A stretch of DNA of 64,000 bases, from the NCBI GenBank assembly GCA_020249775.1, contig JADCFA010000004.1, positions 62,001-126,000 on the forward strand, read 5' to 3'. Both the position numbers and the translations under genes were made by a program. This DNA is from Roseomonas sp. (GTDB lineage: Bacteria > Pseudomonadota > Alphaproteobacteria > Acetobacterales > Acetobacteraceae). Within the stretch, counting starts at the first letter, position 1, and every line of letters starts with the position of its first letter. Below are positions 37,825 through 47,523 of this stretch, piece by piece. The notes beneath the pieces are model-generated. The model did no database searches. It saw only the letters and a program-made list of their open reading frames with translations, and was not told where the DNA came from.

Positions 37825-39093
37825 ATGGCAACGAATATCCTGATGCCGGCTTTGTCGCCCACCATGACAGAGGGCAATTTGGCGCGCTGGCTCAAGCAAG
37901 AAGGTGACCGGATCAAGGCCGGCGATGTGATTGCTGAAATCGAAACCGACAAGGCGACGATGGAAGTGGAAGCGGTGGATGAGGGCATTCTGGGCCGCAT
38001 CCTGGTGCCCGCCGGCACGCAAGGCGTGAAGGTGAATGATGTGATCGCCGTGCTGGTGGAAGCCGGCGAGGCCGTGCCCGCCGCTGGTGCCGCGCCGCAA
38101 GCAGCACCCGTCGCCGCGCCTGCACCTGCCATGCCTGCACCTGTCGCTGCTGCGCCGGCACCTGCACCCGCATCCGGTGATCGCGTATTCGCGAGCCCGC
38201 TCGCGCGCCGCATGGCCGCACAGGCCGGTTTGGATATCGGCAAAATCGCCGGCTCCGGCCCTAATGGACGTATCGTGAAGGCGGATGTGGATGCCGCGCG
38301 GTCGCGTGGCCCCGCGCCTGTCGCTGCCGCCGCACCTATTGCTGCGCCCGCGCCCGTTGCAGCTCCGCGGCCCGCGGCATCGGTCGCGATCACCGCACCG
38401 CATACCGCAGTGCCGAATAGCAGCATACGCAAGGTGATTGCGCGCCGCCTTGCCGAATCCAAGGCGACCATCCCGCATTTCTATGTCAGCACCGATGTGG
38501 AAATTGATGCGCTGCTGAAAATCCGCGCCGATCTGAATGCGCGCAGCCCCAAGGATGGCCCCGGCGCCTACAAACTTTCGGTCAATGATCTGGTGATCAA
38601 GGCAACGGCGGTTACGTTGCGTCGCTTCCCCAGTGTCAATGCGATGTGGACCGAAGATGCCATTCTGCAATTGCATGATGTTGATATCTCGGTCGCCGTC
38701 TCCATCCCGGATGGGCTGATTACGCCGATTGTGAAGGGCGCCGATATCAAGGGCCTGGCTGCCATCAGCAATGAAATGAAGGACCTCGCCGCACGCGCCA
38801 AAACCGGCAAGCTGAAGCCCGAAGAATTCCAGGGTGGTGGCTTTTCCATCTCCAATATGGGGATGTATGGCGTGAAGGATTTCGCCGCCATCATCAACCC
38901 GCCCCAGGCCGGGATACTTGCAGTATCCGCCGGTGAACAGCGCCCAGTCGTGAAGAATGGCGCGCTCGCTATCGCAACCGTGATGACACTCACGCTTTCC
39001 GTGGATCATCGCGTGATTGATGGCGCTTTGGCGGCCGAATTCCTGCAAGCGCTCAAGCGCAATATCGAGGATCCGCTGAGCCTGATGCTCTGA
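37825..39093 (+). CDS. pdhC: Dihydrolipoamide acetyltransferase (E2 of pyruvate dehydrogenase)
   Basis: A 422-residue E2: an N-terminal lipoyl domain ([17 protein letters not shown]), two Ala/Pro-rich linkers, a peripheral-subunit-binding domain ([20 protein letters not shown]) and a catalytic domain ending in [20 protein letters not shown], with the acetyltransferase histidine and aspartate. It forms the complex core and makes acetyl-CoA. Its stop overlaps the GNAT start by one base (TGATG), coupling an acetyltransferase into the operon. Confidence 0.96.
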   Translation: MATNILMPALSPTMTEGNLARWLKQEGDRIKAGDVIAEIETDKATMEVEAVDEGILGRILVPAGTQGVKVNDVIAVLVEAGEAVPAAGAAPQAAPVAAPAPAMPAPVAAAPAPAPASGDRVFASPLARRMAAQAGLDIGKIAGSGPNGRIVKADVDAARSRGPAPVAAAAPIAAPAPVAAPRPAASVAITAPHTAVPNSSIRKVIARRLAESKATIPHFYVSTDVEIDALLKIRADLNARSPKDGPGAYKLSVNDLVIKATAVTLRRFPSVNAMWTEDAILQLHDVDISVAVSIPDGLITPIVKGADIKGLAAISNEMKDLAARAKTGKLKPEEFQGGGFSISNMGMYGVKDFAAIINPPQAGILAVSAGEQRPVVKNGALAIATVMTLTLSVDHRVIDGALAAEFLQALKRNIEDPLSLML

Positions 39094-39575
39094 TGGGTGC
39101 GGGCTTCACGCTGCGCGATGCGACACCGGCCGATGTGCCGGTGGTGGTGCATTTCGTGCGCGCCTTGGCCGAATATGAAAAGCTGCTGCATGAGGCCAAG
39201 GGGACCGAGGCTGATTTCGCCGCAGCACTTTTTGGCGAAACGCCACGTGCGGCGGCCATCATTGCGGAAGCGGATGGCAAACCGGTTGGGCTTTGCATTT
39301 GGTATCGCACCTTTTCCACCTTCACCGCGCGCCATGGCATTTGGGTGGAGGATATTTTTGTGGAGCCCGCCTATCGCGGCCGTGGCATCGCGCGCGCCAT
39401 CTTCCGGCGCCTGGCACAGCAGGTGAAGGCTGAAGGCGGCGCAAGGCTGGAATGGAATGTGCTGGATTGGAATGAGCCCGCGATTGGCGCCTATCGTGCC
39501 ATGGGTGCGCGTGGGCTTGATGACTGGACCATGCAACGCGTTGACGGCGCGGCGCTTGAGCGCCTGGCCGAATAG
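39093..39575 (+). CDS. GNAT-family N-acetyltransferase, SSAT-like
   Basis: A 160-residue GNAT protein: LRDATPADVPVVVHFVRALA, YEKLLHEAKGTEADF, WVEDIFVEPAYRGRGIARAI (acetyl-CoA pyrophosphate loop R-G-R-G-I-A) and LEWNVLDWNEPAIGAYRAMG, the diamine/spermidine acetyltransferase-like pattern. Its substrate is unknown. It sits between pdhC and lpdA with coupled start, placing an acetyl-CoA consumer in the acetyl-CoA operon. No independent promoter is visible. Confidence 0.88.
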   Translation: MGAGFTLRDATPADVPVVVHFVRALAEYEKLLHEAKGTEADFAAALFGETPRAAAIIAEADGKPVGLCIWYRTFSTFTARHGIWVEDIFVEPAYRGRGIARAIFRRLAQQVKAEGGARLEWNVLDWNEPAIGAYRAMGARGLDDWTMQRVDGAALERLAE

Positions 39576-39592
39576 AGGAAGGAGCCTGAGAC

Positions 39593-40987
39593 ATGGCTGA
39601 GGCATTTGATCTGGTAGTGGTGGGTGGTGGGCCGGGCGGCTATGTCGCGGCCATTCGCGCGAGCCAATTGAAGATGAAGGTCGCGCTGGTGGAGCGTGAG
39701 AATCTGGGTGGCATTTGCCTGAATTGGGGCTGCATCCCGACCAAGGCGCTGCTGCGTGCATCTGAGATCAATCATCTACTGCATAGCCTGGATGCCTATG
39801 GCTTCGCCGCTGATAATATCCGTTTTGATTTCGCGAAGGTGGTGAAGCGCTCGCGCGGTGTGGCGGGGCAGCTTTCTGGTGGCGTCAAGCATTTGCTGCG
39901 CAAGAACAAGGTCACGGTGTTTGATGGCCATGGCAAGCTGGCCGGCGGCGGCAAGCTTGCGGTGACGAAGGATGGCAAGCCGGTGGCTGAACTGGTCGCC
40001 AAGCATATCATTCTTGCAACCGGCGCGCGGGCGCGGGTGCTGCCGGGGATTGAACCGGATGGGAAGCTCATTTGGTCCTATCGCGAAGCCATGACGGCGC
40101 CGGCCTTGCCGAAGCGGCTGATCGTGATCGGGTCCGGTGCGATCGGGTCCGAATTCGCGTCCTTCTATCGCAATATGGGGTCCGACGTGACTCTGATTGA
40201 AGCGATGGATCGCATTCTGCCGGTGGAAGATGCCGAGGTTTCCGCCTTTGTGCATAAGGCTTTCGAAAAACAGGGAATGAAGGTGCTGGTGGGTGCCAAG
40301 CTGCAAGGCGTGCGCAAGGAAGGCGATGCGATTGCCGCGATTGTGGAAGCCGGCGGCAAGGTAACCGAGATCAAGGCGGATCGGCTGATCAGCGCGGTTG
40401 GCATTGTCGGCAATGTTGAAGACCTTGGTCTTGAAGGCACAAAGATTCAGGTGGACCGCACCCATATCGTGACCGATGCTTTTGGCCGCACCGGTGAACC
40501 TGGCATTTACGCCATTGGTGACCTGACCGGCCCGCCCTGGTTGGCGCATAAGGCATCGCATGAGGGGATCATTTGCGTTGAAGCCATTGCGGGACTGCAT
40601 CCGCATGCCATGGATACGCTGAATATTCCGGGCTGCACCTATTGCCGGCCGCAGGTGGCCTCGGTCGGGCTCACGGAAGCCGCAGCCAAGGCCAAGGGTC
40701 ATGAGGTGAAGGTCGGGCGCTTCCCCTTCATCGGTAATGGCAAGGCGATTGCCATGGGTGAGCCGGAAGGCTTTGTGAAAACCGTATTTGATGCCAAGAC
40801 GGGCGCCCTGCTCGGCGCCCATATGGTGGGGCCGGAGGTCACGGAAATGATCCAGGGCTACGGCATTGCCCGCACTTTGGAGACAACCGAGGTTGAATTG
40901 ATGCATACCGTCTTCCCGCACCCCACGGTTTCGGAGGCCATGCATGAAAGCGTGCTTGATGCTTACGGCCGGGTGATCCACATATAG
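39593..40987 (+). CDS. lpdA: Dihydrolipoyl dehydrogenase (E3)
   Basis: A 464-residue FAD disulphide oxidoreductase. FAD motif VVVGGGPGGYVAAIRASQL, redox pair in GGICLNWGCIPTKALL (CxxxxC), NAD motif IVIGSGAIGSEFASFYRNMG, and the C-terminal HAHPT-like catalytic histidine in MHTVFPHPTVSEAMHESV. It reoxidises E2-bound dihydrolipoamide, passing electrons to NAD. Ribosome site GAGGAAGGAG. Part of the pdh operon. Confidence 0.96.
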   Translation: MAEAFDLVVVGGGPGGYVAAIRASQLKMKVALVERENLGGICLNWGCIPTKALLRASEINHLLHSLDAYGFAADNIRFDFAKVVKRSRGVAGQLSGGVKHLLRKNKVTVFDGHGKLAGGGKLAVTKDGKPVAELVAKHIILATGARARVLPGIEPDGKLIWSYREAMTAPALPKRLIVIGSGAIGSEFASFYRNMGSDVTLIEAMDRILPVEDAEVSAFVHKAFEKQGMKVLVGAKLQGVRKEGDAIAAIVEAGGKVTEIKADRLISAVGIVGNVEDLGLEGTKIQVDRTHIVTDAFGRTGEPGIYAIGDLTGPPWLAHKASHEGIICVEAIAGLHPHAMDTLNIPGCTYCRPQVASVGLTEAAAKAKGHEVKVGRFPFIGNGKAIAMGEPEGFVKTVFDAKTGALLGAHMVGPEVTEMIQGYGIARTLETTEVELMHTVFPHPTVSEAMHESVLDAYGRVIHI

Positions 40988-41008
40988 CGTCTGATCCGCG
41001 TAGGTCGT

Positions 41009-42028
41009 ATGACCGAAGCGGTGAATCAGCCGCTCAAATCAAGTCTCGTCATGCCTCCGACTCGCATCGAAATTGACCATCGCGCCGCCAAGACGGGTGC
41101 CGAAAGGCATCCGGAAAAGGCGCATCGCCCGGACAACCCCATCCAGCGCAAGCCCGCCTGGATACGGGTAAAGGCGCCGACACATCCGGTTTATCTGGAA
41201 ACCCGCGCCCTGATGCGGGAGAAGAAGCTCGTCACGGTGTGCGAGGAAGCGGCCTGCCCGAATATCGGCGAATGCTGGTCTCAGCGCCACGCCACCATGA
41301 TGATTATGGGTGAGACCTGCACGCGCGCCTGTTCCTTTTGCAATGTCGCAACCGGCATTCCGAAGCCGCTGGACACCGATGAACCGCGCCGCGTGGCCGA
41401 AGCAGTGGCCTCGCTTGGGCTGCGCCATGTGGTGATCACCAGCGTGGACCGGGATGATTTGGCCGATGGCGGTGCGGCGCATTTCGCCGAAACCATTCGC
41501 GCAATTCGCGCCGCCGCACCCGGTACAACGATTGAAGTGCTGACGCCTGATTTCCTGCGCAAGGATGGCGCTTTGGAAGTGGTGGTAGCGGCGCGGCCGG
41601 ACGTGTTCAATCACAATCTGGAAACCGTGCCGGCACTTTATCCAAGTATTCGGCCCGGCGCGCGGTATTATCATTCTTTGCGGCTGCTGGATCGTGTGAA
41701 GCAGCTTGATCCTTCCATTTTCACCAAATCCGGCATCATGGTGGGGCTTGGCGAAAAGCGTATCGAAGTGCTGCAGGTGATGGATGATCTGAGGTCTGCC
41801 GAGGTGGATTTCCTGACCATCGGCCAGTACCTGCAACCATCAGTAAAGCATGCGGCGGTGGATCGTTTTGTCACGCCGGATGAGTTTGAGGATTACGCCA
41901 AGGCGGCACGCGGCAAGGGGTTTTTGTTGGTCTCCGCCACACCTTTGACGCGTTCTTCCTACCACGCGGATCGCGACTTCGCGGCGCTGAGTGCGGCGCG
42001 CAACGCGCAACTGGCCGTGCAAGGCTGA
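41009..42028 (+). CDS. lipA: Lipoyl synthase
   Basis: A 339-residue radical-SAM enzyme that inserts two sulphurs into octanoyl-E2. Auxiliary cluster cysteines are in [12 protein letters not shown], the radical-SAM triplet in CTRACSFC, and the C-terminal RSSYHAD carries the conserved RSSY motif. It has an N-terminal extension of about 60 residues relative to short LipAs; the start could instead be the ATG at 41051. Twenty-one bases after lpdA; ratA follows after one base. Confidence 0.95.
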   Translation: MTEAVNQPLKSSLVMPPTRIEIDHRAAKTGAERHPEKAHRPDNPIQRKPAWIRVKAPTHPVYLETRALMREKKLVTVCEEAACPNIGECWSQRHATMMIMGETCTRACSFCNVATGIPKPLDTDEPRRVAEAVASLGLRHVVITSVDRDDLADGGAAHFAETIRAIRAAAPGTTIEVLTPDFLRKDGALEVVVAARPDVFNHNLETVPALYPSIRPGARYYHSLRLLDRVKQLDPSIFTKSGIMVGLGEKRIEVLQVMDDLRSAEVDFLTIGQYLQPSVKHAAVDRFVTPDEFEDYAKAARGKGFLLVSATPLTRSSYHADRDFAALSAARNAQLAVQG

Positions 42029-42029
42029 T

Positions 42030-42497
42030 ATGCCGACCCATGCGGAAAAGAAGGTGCTCCGTTATTCGCAGGAGCAACTTTTCGACATGGTCGCCGATGT
42101 GGCGCGCTATCCCGAATTCCTGCCCTGGTGCGCTGCCGCGCGCGTGCTCAGCCGCGATGAACAGGTGCTGGTGGCGGATTTGACCATTGGCTTTCGCATG
42201 TTTCGCGAAACCTTCCGCTCCCGCGTGGGCATGAACAAGCCTGGCCATATTCACGTGACTTATGAAAACGGCCCCTTCCGCTATTTGAATAATCACTGGC
42301 GCTTCACGCCGGTAGCGGGCGGGACGGAAGTGGATTTCTTCGTGGATTTCGAATTCCGCAGCCGCATTCTGCAAGTGGCGATTGGCGTGGTGTTCAATGA
42401 AGCGGTGCGGCTGATGGTGCGCGCCTTTGAACGGCGGGCGCTGCATCTTTATGGGCGGCCGGGCGCGGCTGGCATTGGCAAGCCGGCCTCGGCCTAA
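42030..42497 (+). CDS. ratA: RatA/COQ10-type START-domain protein
   Basis: A 155-residue START/SRPBCC protein. It begins MPTHAEKKVLRYSQEQLFDM, then VARYPEFLPWCAAARVLSR, and has NGPFRYLNNHWRFTPV and VDFEFRSRILQVAIGVVFNE. RatA in E. coli was described as blocking 70S formation; the mitochondrial relative Coq10 binds ubiquinone. Linkage to lipA is conserved in alphaproteobacteria and favours a Coq10-like role. Last gene of the operon; the convergent Bug gene stop is 5 bases away. Confidence 0.9.
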   Translation: MPTHAEKKVLRYSQEQLFDMVADVARYPEFLPWCAAARVLSRDEQVLVADLTIGFRMFRETFRSRVGMNKPGHIHVTYENGPFRYLNNHWRFTPVAGGTEVDFFVDFEFRSRILQVAIGVVFNEAVRLMVRAFERRALHLYGRPGAAGIGKPASA

Positions 42498-42502
42498 GGC
42501 GC

Positions 42503-43471
42503 CTACTGCAATTTGATGTTGCGCGCCTGGATCATGTTGCGCCATTTGGCGTTTTCGGCAGCGAAATAGGCCGGCCATTCGGCGGTACTGCCAACCGTTG
42601 GCACCACGGCCAACGCGCTGAGGCGTTCGCGTGTATCGGGCGCTTCCATCGCGGCCTTGGTGAGTGCGTGCATGCGCGCCAGGATATCGGCAGGCACGCC
42701 GGTTGGTGCTTGCAGGGCGATATGTTCCACCACCTCCACACCCGGAAAGCCCTGTTCGGCGAAGGTTGGGATTTCCGGTGTGAGGGGGCTTCTTTCCTTG
42801 GTCGCAACCGCCAGAGCGCGCAAGGAACCGGAACGGATATGCGGCAAGATGCCTGATGCGGCCTGGAAAACCATTGGCGTTTCATTGGCGAGCACCGCCT
42901 GCACCGCCGGCGCGCCGCCGCGATAGCCGACATCCTGAATGGTAAGCCGCGCTTCCTGCAAAAAGAGCTCGGTCGCAAGATGTGTCGAAGACCCCGTGCC
43001 GGAATTGGCATAGGTCAGGTTGCTATTCGGCCGGCGCGCGATTTCGACATATTCCGCAAGTGTGCGCGCGGGGAAGCTTGGATTGACCACCATGATGATC
43101 GGCATGGAGGCAATCAAACCGATACCGACAAAATCCTTTTCATTGTCGTAAGGCAGCGGCATCAGATGTGGCGCCATAGCATAGGTGCTGACCGTGCTGA
43201 CCAGCATGGTATAGCCATCAGGCCGCGCACGCGCGACGCTATTGAAGCCGATCGTGCCATTGGCGCCGGTGCGGTTATCCACCACGAAGCTGCGGCCCGT
43301 ATCGCTGGAAAGCTTCTGCGCCAGAATGCGCGCCACCGCATCGGTGGAACCACCCGCGGCCCAGGGCACCACCAGCGTGACAGGGCGGCTTGGCCAGGCA
43401 TCTTGCGCGCGCGCAGTTGCTGGCAGCAGCGCAGGGGCGGCAAGCAGGGCAAGGTGACGGCGAGATATCAT
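42503..43471 (-). CDS. Bug/TctC-family tripartite tricarboxylate receptor
   Basis: A 322-residue periplasmic receptor starting MISRRHLALLAAPALLPATA, with AAAGGAGG 6-7 bases upstream. The open frame extends 131 codons further, but only as shadow of other sequence. Hallmarks: WPSRPVTLVVPWAAGGSTDA, FVVDNRTGANGTIGF and IQDVGYRGGAPAVQA. Ligand unknown; TctA/B partners absent. Next gene on the other strand is an amidohydrolase, 146 bases away. Confidence 0.87.
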   Translation of the reverse strand: MISRRHLALLAAPALLPATARAQDAWPSRPVTLVVPWAAGGSTDAVARILAQKLSSDTGRSFVVDNRTGANGTIGFNSVARARPDGYTMLVSTVSTYAMAPHLMPLPYDNEKDFVGIGLIASMPIIMVVNPSFPARTLAEYVEIARRPNSNLTYANSGTGSSTHLATELFLQEARLTIQDVGYRGGAPAVQAVLANETPMVFQAASGILPHIRSGSLRALAVATKERSPLTPEIPTFAEQGFPGVEVVEHIALQAPTGVPADILARMHALTKAAMEAPDTRERLSALAVVPTVGSTAEWPAYFAAENAKWRNMIQARNIKLQ

Positions 43472-43616
43472 GGTGTCCTCCTTTGGGATTTCTTTTGCTT
43501 TCATTAGGATTGACCGGATGGGCATGGCAAGCGGCTTTTCAGCCTCGTCGGTTTTTCTTGCTTTCCGGTGCCTGGCTGGGGAAGACTGAGCACTCCCCAA
43601 GGGCAGGAGACGGGTT

Positions 43617-45116
43617 ATGGGCGGATTTCTGACCGATGATGATCTGAAGCAATTGCAGCCGGCGGATGAGGTGATGTTCCCCTCTCCCATCCCAACGCAG
43701 GTGGTATCATCCGACGAATTCTGGCCGATGCCGCAGACCGAAAAGCAGAAAGCCGTCGAAACACGCATCAAGGAAATGGCTGATGAGCTCGGCGCCAAGC
43801 AAGGCTTGGGCAGACGGCGCTTTCTGCAAACCGCTTCCGGCATGGCGGCAGCCTTCCTTGCCATGAATGAAGTCCATGGTCCGCTTTATGCCGTGAGCCG
43901 CGCTGAGGCACAGCTGCCGGATGCGGCGGCAGCGCGCGCTGCGGCGCTGAAGGATCAGTTCATCATGGATGTGCATACGCATTTCCTTCGCCCCGATACG
44001 CGCATCATGACTTTTGTGAATGCCCGCCGCGCGGTGGGACGAGCCGGGTGGAATCCTGATCTGGTCGGCAAGGAACAGACTATTCAGGATTTGATGGAAG
44101 CTAGCTGGTTCAAGGAAGTGTTTCTCGATTCGGATACCAAGGTCGCGCTGATCAGCGGCGCACCTTCCGAAGAACCGATTGATTGGTTCCTGACCAATGA
44201 CATGAAGTTCGATGCGCGCAAACGTGTGAATGATGCGGCTGGTACCAAACGCGTTCTCTCCCACGCTATTTTCACACCCGGTCAGCCAGGCTGGATGGAT
44301 GAGGTGGAGCGTTCCATTGAGCAACTCAAGCCTGATAGCTTCAAGGGCTATACGATTGGCGACAATACCAACAAGCATTTGGCCATCCATCCGTGGCGGA
44401 TGGATGATGAAAAGCTGCTCTATCCTTTTTATGAAAGGTTGCTGAAGGCCGGCATCAATATTGTCTGCGTGCATAAGGGGCTTTTCCCGCAGCAGGTGAC
44501 GCAGCAATTCCCGCATCTGCTCCCCTTTGCTGGCGTGGATGATGTCGGCAAGGCCGCGAAGGATTGGCCGCAGATCAATTTCGTCATCTACCATTCCGCC
44601 TATCGCTGGACTGGTGGTGGCGGTGCCGGCATGGGGGTTGAGCAATTCGCGCGCACGGGCCGCGTGGATTGGACCACGGATTTGTCGGAAATTCCGGCGA
44701 AATATGGTGTTACGAATGTCTATGGTGATCTTGGCCAGATTTTCGCGCAGACCACAGTAATTGAACCCGGGCTTTGCGCTGCGCTGATGGGCACACTCAT
44801 TCGTGGCCTGGGTGCGGATCATGTTGTTTGGGGCACGGATGCGATCTGGACGGGTTCTCCGCAATGGCAGATTGAAGCACTGCGGCGGCTTGAGATTCCA
44901 GAAGACATGCAGCGCCGCCACGGCTTTGCGCCACTCGGCCCCGCGGATGGGCCGGTGAAGACCGCGATTTTCGGCGGCACTTCAGCGAAAATGTATCGCT
45001 ATGATCAACGCCGCGCTGGGCTTGATGGTGATGGCGTGGCGCGCGTGAAATCGCAATACGCCGCGGCAGGCGGTAATCGCAGCAACAAGGCCTATGGCTA
45101 TGTGCTGGCGGGATAG
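43617..45116 (+). CDS. Amidohydrolase-family protein with internal twin-arginine segment
   Basis: A 499-residue metal-dependent hydrolase of the amidohydrolase_2 group: DQFIMDVHTHFLRPDTR (metal HxH), later NIVCVHKG and YHSAYRW histidines and VVWGTDAIWTGSPQW (aspartate). Unusually, the twin-arginine leader GRRRFLQTASGMAAAFLAM lies at residues 65-83, after a 64-residue charged N-terminus. A start nearer to the RRRFLQ segment would be more usual, but AGGAG before 43617 supports the long form. Substrate unknown; family members decarboxylate or hydrolyse aromatic acids. A terminator follows. Confidence 0.8.
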   Translation: MGGFLTDDDLKQLQPADEVMFPSPIPTQVVSSDEFWPMPQTEKQKAVETRIKEMADELGAKQGLGRRRFLQTASGMAAAFLAMNEVHGPLYAVSRAEAQLPDAAAARAAALKDQFIMDVHTHFLRPDTRIMTFVNARRAVGRAGWNPDLVGKEQTIQDLMEASWFKEVFLDSDTKVALISGAPSEEPIDWFLTNDMKFDARKRVNDAAGTKRVLSHAIFTPGQPGWMDEVERSIEQLKPDSFKGYTIGDNTNKHLAIHPWRMDDEKLLYPFYERLLKAGINIVCVHKGLFPQQVTQQFPHLLPFAGVDDVGKAAKDWPQINFVIYHSAYRWTGGGGAGMGVEQFARTGRVDWTTDLSEIPAKYGVTNVYGDLGQIFAQTTVIEPGLCAALMGTLIRGLGADHVVWGTDAIWTGSPQWQIEALRRLEIPEDMQRRHGFAPLGPADGPVKTAIFGGTSAKMYRYDQRRAGLDGDGVARVKSQYAAAGGNRSNKAYGYVLAG

Positions 45117-45124
45117 GCAAGCAC

Positions 45125-45157
45125 GGGCGCAGGTTTGAACCTGCGCCCAATGCTTTT
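45125..45157 (+). terminator. Intrinsic terminator after amidohydrolase
   Basis: GGGCGCAGGT and ACCTGCGCCC form a perfect 10-base stem with a TTGA loop (45125-45148), followed by AATGCTTTTATT. It separates the gene from the convergent MmgE/PrpD gene. Confidence 0.8.
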
Positions 45158-46538
45158 ATTCCGCCGCGCGCAGCGCCGATTGGCTGCGCAGCTTCACAAT
45201 GCCGGGAAGGGCATTGCCCTTCCACAGCGCTTCCAGCAGCGCCTTGGCTTCCTGAGCACCAATCGCATCGGCGGTCAGTTCCAGGAATTTATCGGACAGG
45301 TCTGCATCCGAAAGCGGCGCATCCGGATCACCCTTGCGGGTATGCTGATGGCGGTTCAGCACGCGCCCATCGCGCAGCTTGATTTCCACCTTCGCAGAAC
45401 GCTTGGACGGGAAGGCCGCCGCGCATTCAGGATCAAGCGCTACGCTCACTTTCGGCATCAGCGCGCGAATGGCGGGATCGGTCAGGCGTTCCGGTTCAAA
45501 CGCGGCCAGTCGCACGCCGCCATAAAGCAACATGGTCGCGACCGTAAATTGCGTGGAAAAGCGGCAATCCTGCTCGGTTGCAGCGGTTGGGCGATCACAA
45601 ACATCCTTGGTCGCCTTATAGCCGCCGACATGCACACCAAGTACATCGCCAGCGCTGAAGCCGGCTTCGCGCTGCAAATCGCGCACCGCATCAAGTGCGG
45701 CGAAAATATGCCCGCAGCATCCGTGATTCTTGAAGGTCATATCCGTGATGGCATAGGGCTTGCCGATATTGGCGAGCGACTTTTCCCATTTGCCGGTATC
45801 TTCGCTGGTCGCGGCTGCAAAGCCCGCCGGGCCATGCAGCACATCCAGAGCGCCGGTCATGCCGCGCGCGGCCGCCATCGCTGCCATGGCGCCCGCTTCT
45901 GCCGCATGGCCGGGATGTAAAGGCTTGGACATGCCTTCCCCGCGGAAGGCTTGTTGCAGGCCGCTTGCCATGGTGGCGCAGGTGGCAATGGCATGTGCGG
46001 TGCGTTCCGCATCGCAATTCAGCGCAACCGCCACCGCTGCCGCCGCACCAAAAGTGCCAACCGTGCCGGTGGTATGCCAAAAATCATAATGGGATGGCTG
46101 CACGGCAACACCGATGCGGCATGAAACCTCATAGCCCGCAATCATCGCACGCAGCAGCAAATCCATATCCGCGCCACGCGATTGCGCTGCCGCCAGCGCC
46201 GCCGCAATGGTGGGGCAGCCCGGATGATAGACGGCGTAGCGATAGATATCGTCAAATTCCACGGTATGGGATGCCGTGCCATTCAACAGCGCAGCGTGAC
46301 GCAACGGCACCTGGCGGCCACTCACGTAACATATCGCACCACCACCGCCGCGCGTTTCATCTTCAAGCGCGGCTGACATCAGCGTCGCGGGCGCGCGGGA
46401 AGCGCCAGCCAACAGGGCGGCGAACCAATCCACCAAGGCACGGCGCGCGTGATGCGCAACCTCGGCAGCAACCGCGCGGCTGCGCCAGGAAGCGGCGTGA
46501 TCCGCAAGAATAAGTAAGGGGTTTTCCATCATGGGCAT
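45156..46538 (-). CDS. MmgE/PrpD family protein
   Basis: A 460-residue protein of the 2-methylcitrate dehydratase/cis-aconitate decarboxylase fold: HTVEFDDIYRYAVYHPGCPT, AGYEVSCRIGVAVQPSHYDF, FRGEGMSKPLHPGHAAEAGA and ITDMTFKNHGCCGHIFAALD, with the conserved family H and D residues. Members dehydrate, isomerise or decarboxylate tricarboxylates and related acids. It ends a leftward unit with a 2-hydroxyacid dehydrogenase (stop 2 bases away), a Bug receptor and a split decarboxylase. Its exact substrate is unknown. The N-terminal ATG choice (46538, 46532 or 46529) is uncertain. Confidence 0.85.
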   Translation of the reverse strand: MPMMENPLLILADHAASWRSRAVAAEVAHHARRALVDWFAALLAGASRAPATLMSAALEDETRGGGGAICYVSGRQVPLRHAALLNGTASHTVEFDDIYRYAVYHPGCPTIAAALAAAQSRGADMDLLLRAMIAGYEVSCRIGVAVQPSHYDFWHTTGTVGTFGAAAAVAVALNCDAERTAHAIATCATMASGLQQAFRGEGMSKPLHPGHAAEAGAMAAMAAARGMTGALDVLHGPAGFAAATSEDTGKWEKSLANIGKPYAITDMTFKNHGCCGHIFAALDAVRDLQREAGFSAGDVLGVHVGGYKATKDVCDRPTAATEQDCRFSTQFTVATMLLYGGVRLAAFEPERLTDPAIRALMPKVSVALDPECAAAFPSKRSAKVEIKLRDGRVLNRHQHTRKGDPDAPLSDADLSDKFLELTADAIGAQEAKALLEALWKGNALPGIVKLRSQSALRAAE

Positions 46539-46540
46539 TG

Positions 46541-47515
46541 CTACGCGTTGCCGCGCAGCACCTCCTTATTGATCACAACATCGGGGTCGAGCTGACCCTT
46601 GAAATGGCTGATGATGCTCTCCGCGCAGGAAAGCCCCATGCGGCGCATGCCCTGTTCCGTCGCGGCAGCAGAATGCGGGGACACAATCACATTCGGCAAA
46701 TCAAGCAGCGGCAGGCGCGTGGTGACGGGTTCTTCCCAGAACACATCCAGCCCGGCAGTCGCAAGATGCCCGGTTTTCAGGGCGGCGGTGAGAGCCGCTT
46801 CATCCACCAGCGTGCCGCGCGCGGTATTGATATAGGTGCCGCCTGGCTTCATGGCAGCAAGGAAGGTGGCATTCACCATGCCGCGCGTTTCTTCATTGCT
46901 CGGGCAATGGGTGGTGACGATATCGGCTTCTGCCAAGCCTTCATGCAATACCTTAACCGGGCGGAAGCCAGCGCCCTTGATGGTGTTTTGCGGAATATAC
47001 GGGTCATGCACCAGCACCTCCATCCCGAAGGCGGCGCAGAGCCGCGCAACGCGTCCGCCAATGCGCCCGAAGCCGATGATCAGCACCTTCCGTCCCGATA
47101 AATCCCAGGTGGGCAGCGATGCCTTGGAACCCCAATCGAGTGCACGCAAATTCTTGTCATAGTCTAGCGTGCGCCGAGATGTGGACAGCATAAGCATCAT
47201 CGCATGTTCGGCGACCGAAAGCGCATTGGCATCCGGCGTCACGGTCAGCGGAATGCCGCGTTCTGTCAGCGCCTTTACGTCAACTGCATCATAACCCACA
47301 CCATGCCGCGCGCAGATGGAAAGCATCGGCGCCTTGGCCAGAAAATCGCGATTGATTGGCGTTGCGCGCACAATGATCGCTTCGGCAGTTTGCATCGGCT
47401 CCCGCAGGGTATCCGCATTCACCTCGGTCAACATGGTGACCTTGAAATCGGGCTCCGCATGCAGCCTTGCCATGGCGTCGGGGTGCAGCGGTCTCAGGCA
47501 AACGATATGGGGCAT
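46541..47515 (-). CDS. D-2-hydroxyacid dehydrogenase family protein
   Basis: A 324-residue NAD-dependent enzyme. NAD motif GRKVLIIGFGRIGGRVARLC, catalytic arginine and neighbours in YINTARGTLVDEAAL, glutamate in LDVFWEEPV and histidine in VSPHSAAATEQG; RHGVGYDAVDVKAL is typical too. This fold includes D-3-phosphoglycerate dehydrogenase and also SlcC, the (S)-sulfolactate dehydrogenase. Position beside a sulfopyruvate-decarboxylase-like pair makes a SlcC-type role attractive. It precedes MmgE/PrpD and follows the Bug gene by 8 bases. Confidence 0.85.
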   Translation of the reverse strand: MPHIVCLRPLHPDAMARLHAEPDFKVTMLTEVNADTLREPMQTAEAIIVRATPINRDFLAKAPMLSICARHGVGYDAVDVKALTERGIPLTVTPDANALSVAEHAMMLMLSTSRRTLDYDKNLRALDWGSKASLPTWDLSGRKVLIIGFGRIGGRVARLCAAFGMEVLVHDPYIPQNTIKGAGFRPVKVLHEGLAEADIVTTHCPSNEETRGMVNATFLAAMKPGGTYINTARGTLVDEAALTAALKTGHLATAGLDVFWEEPVTTRLPLLDLPNVIVSPHSAAATEQGMRRMGLSCAESIISHFKGQLDPDVVINKEVLRGNA

Positions 47516-47523
47516 GGTGTTTC

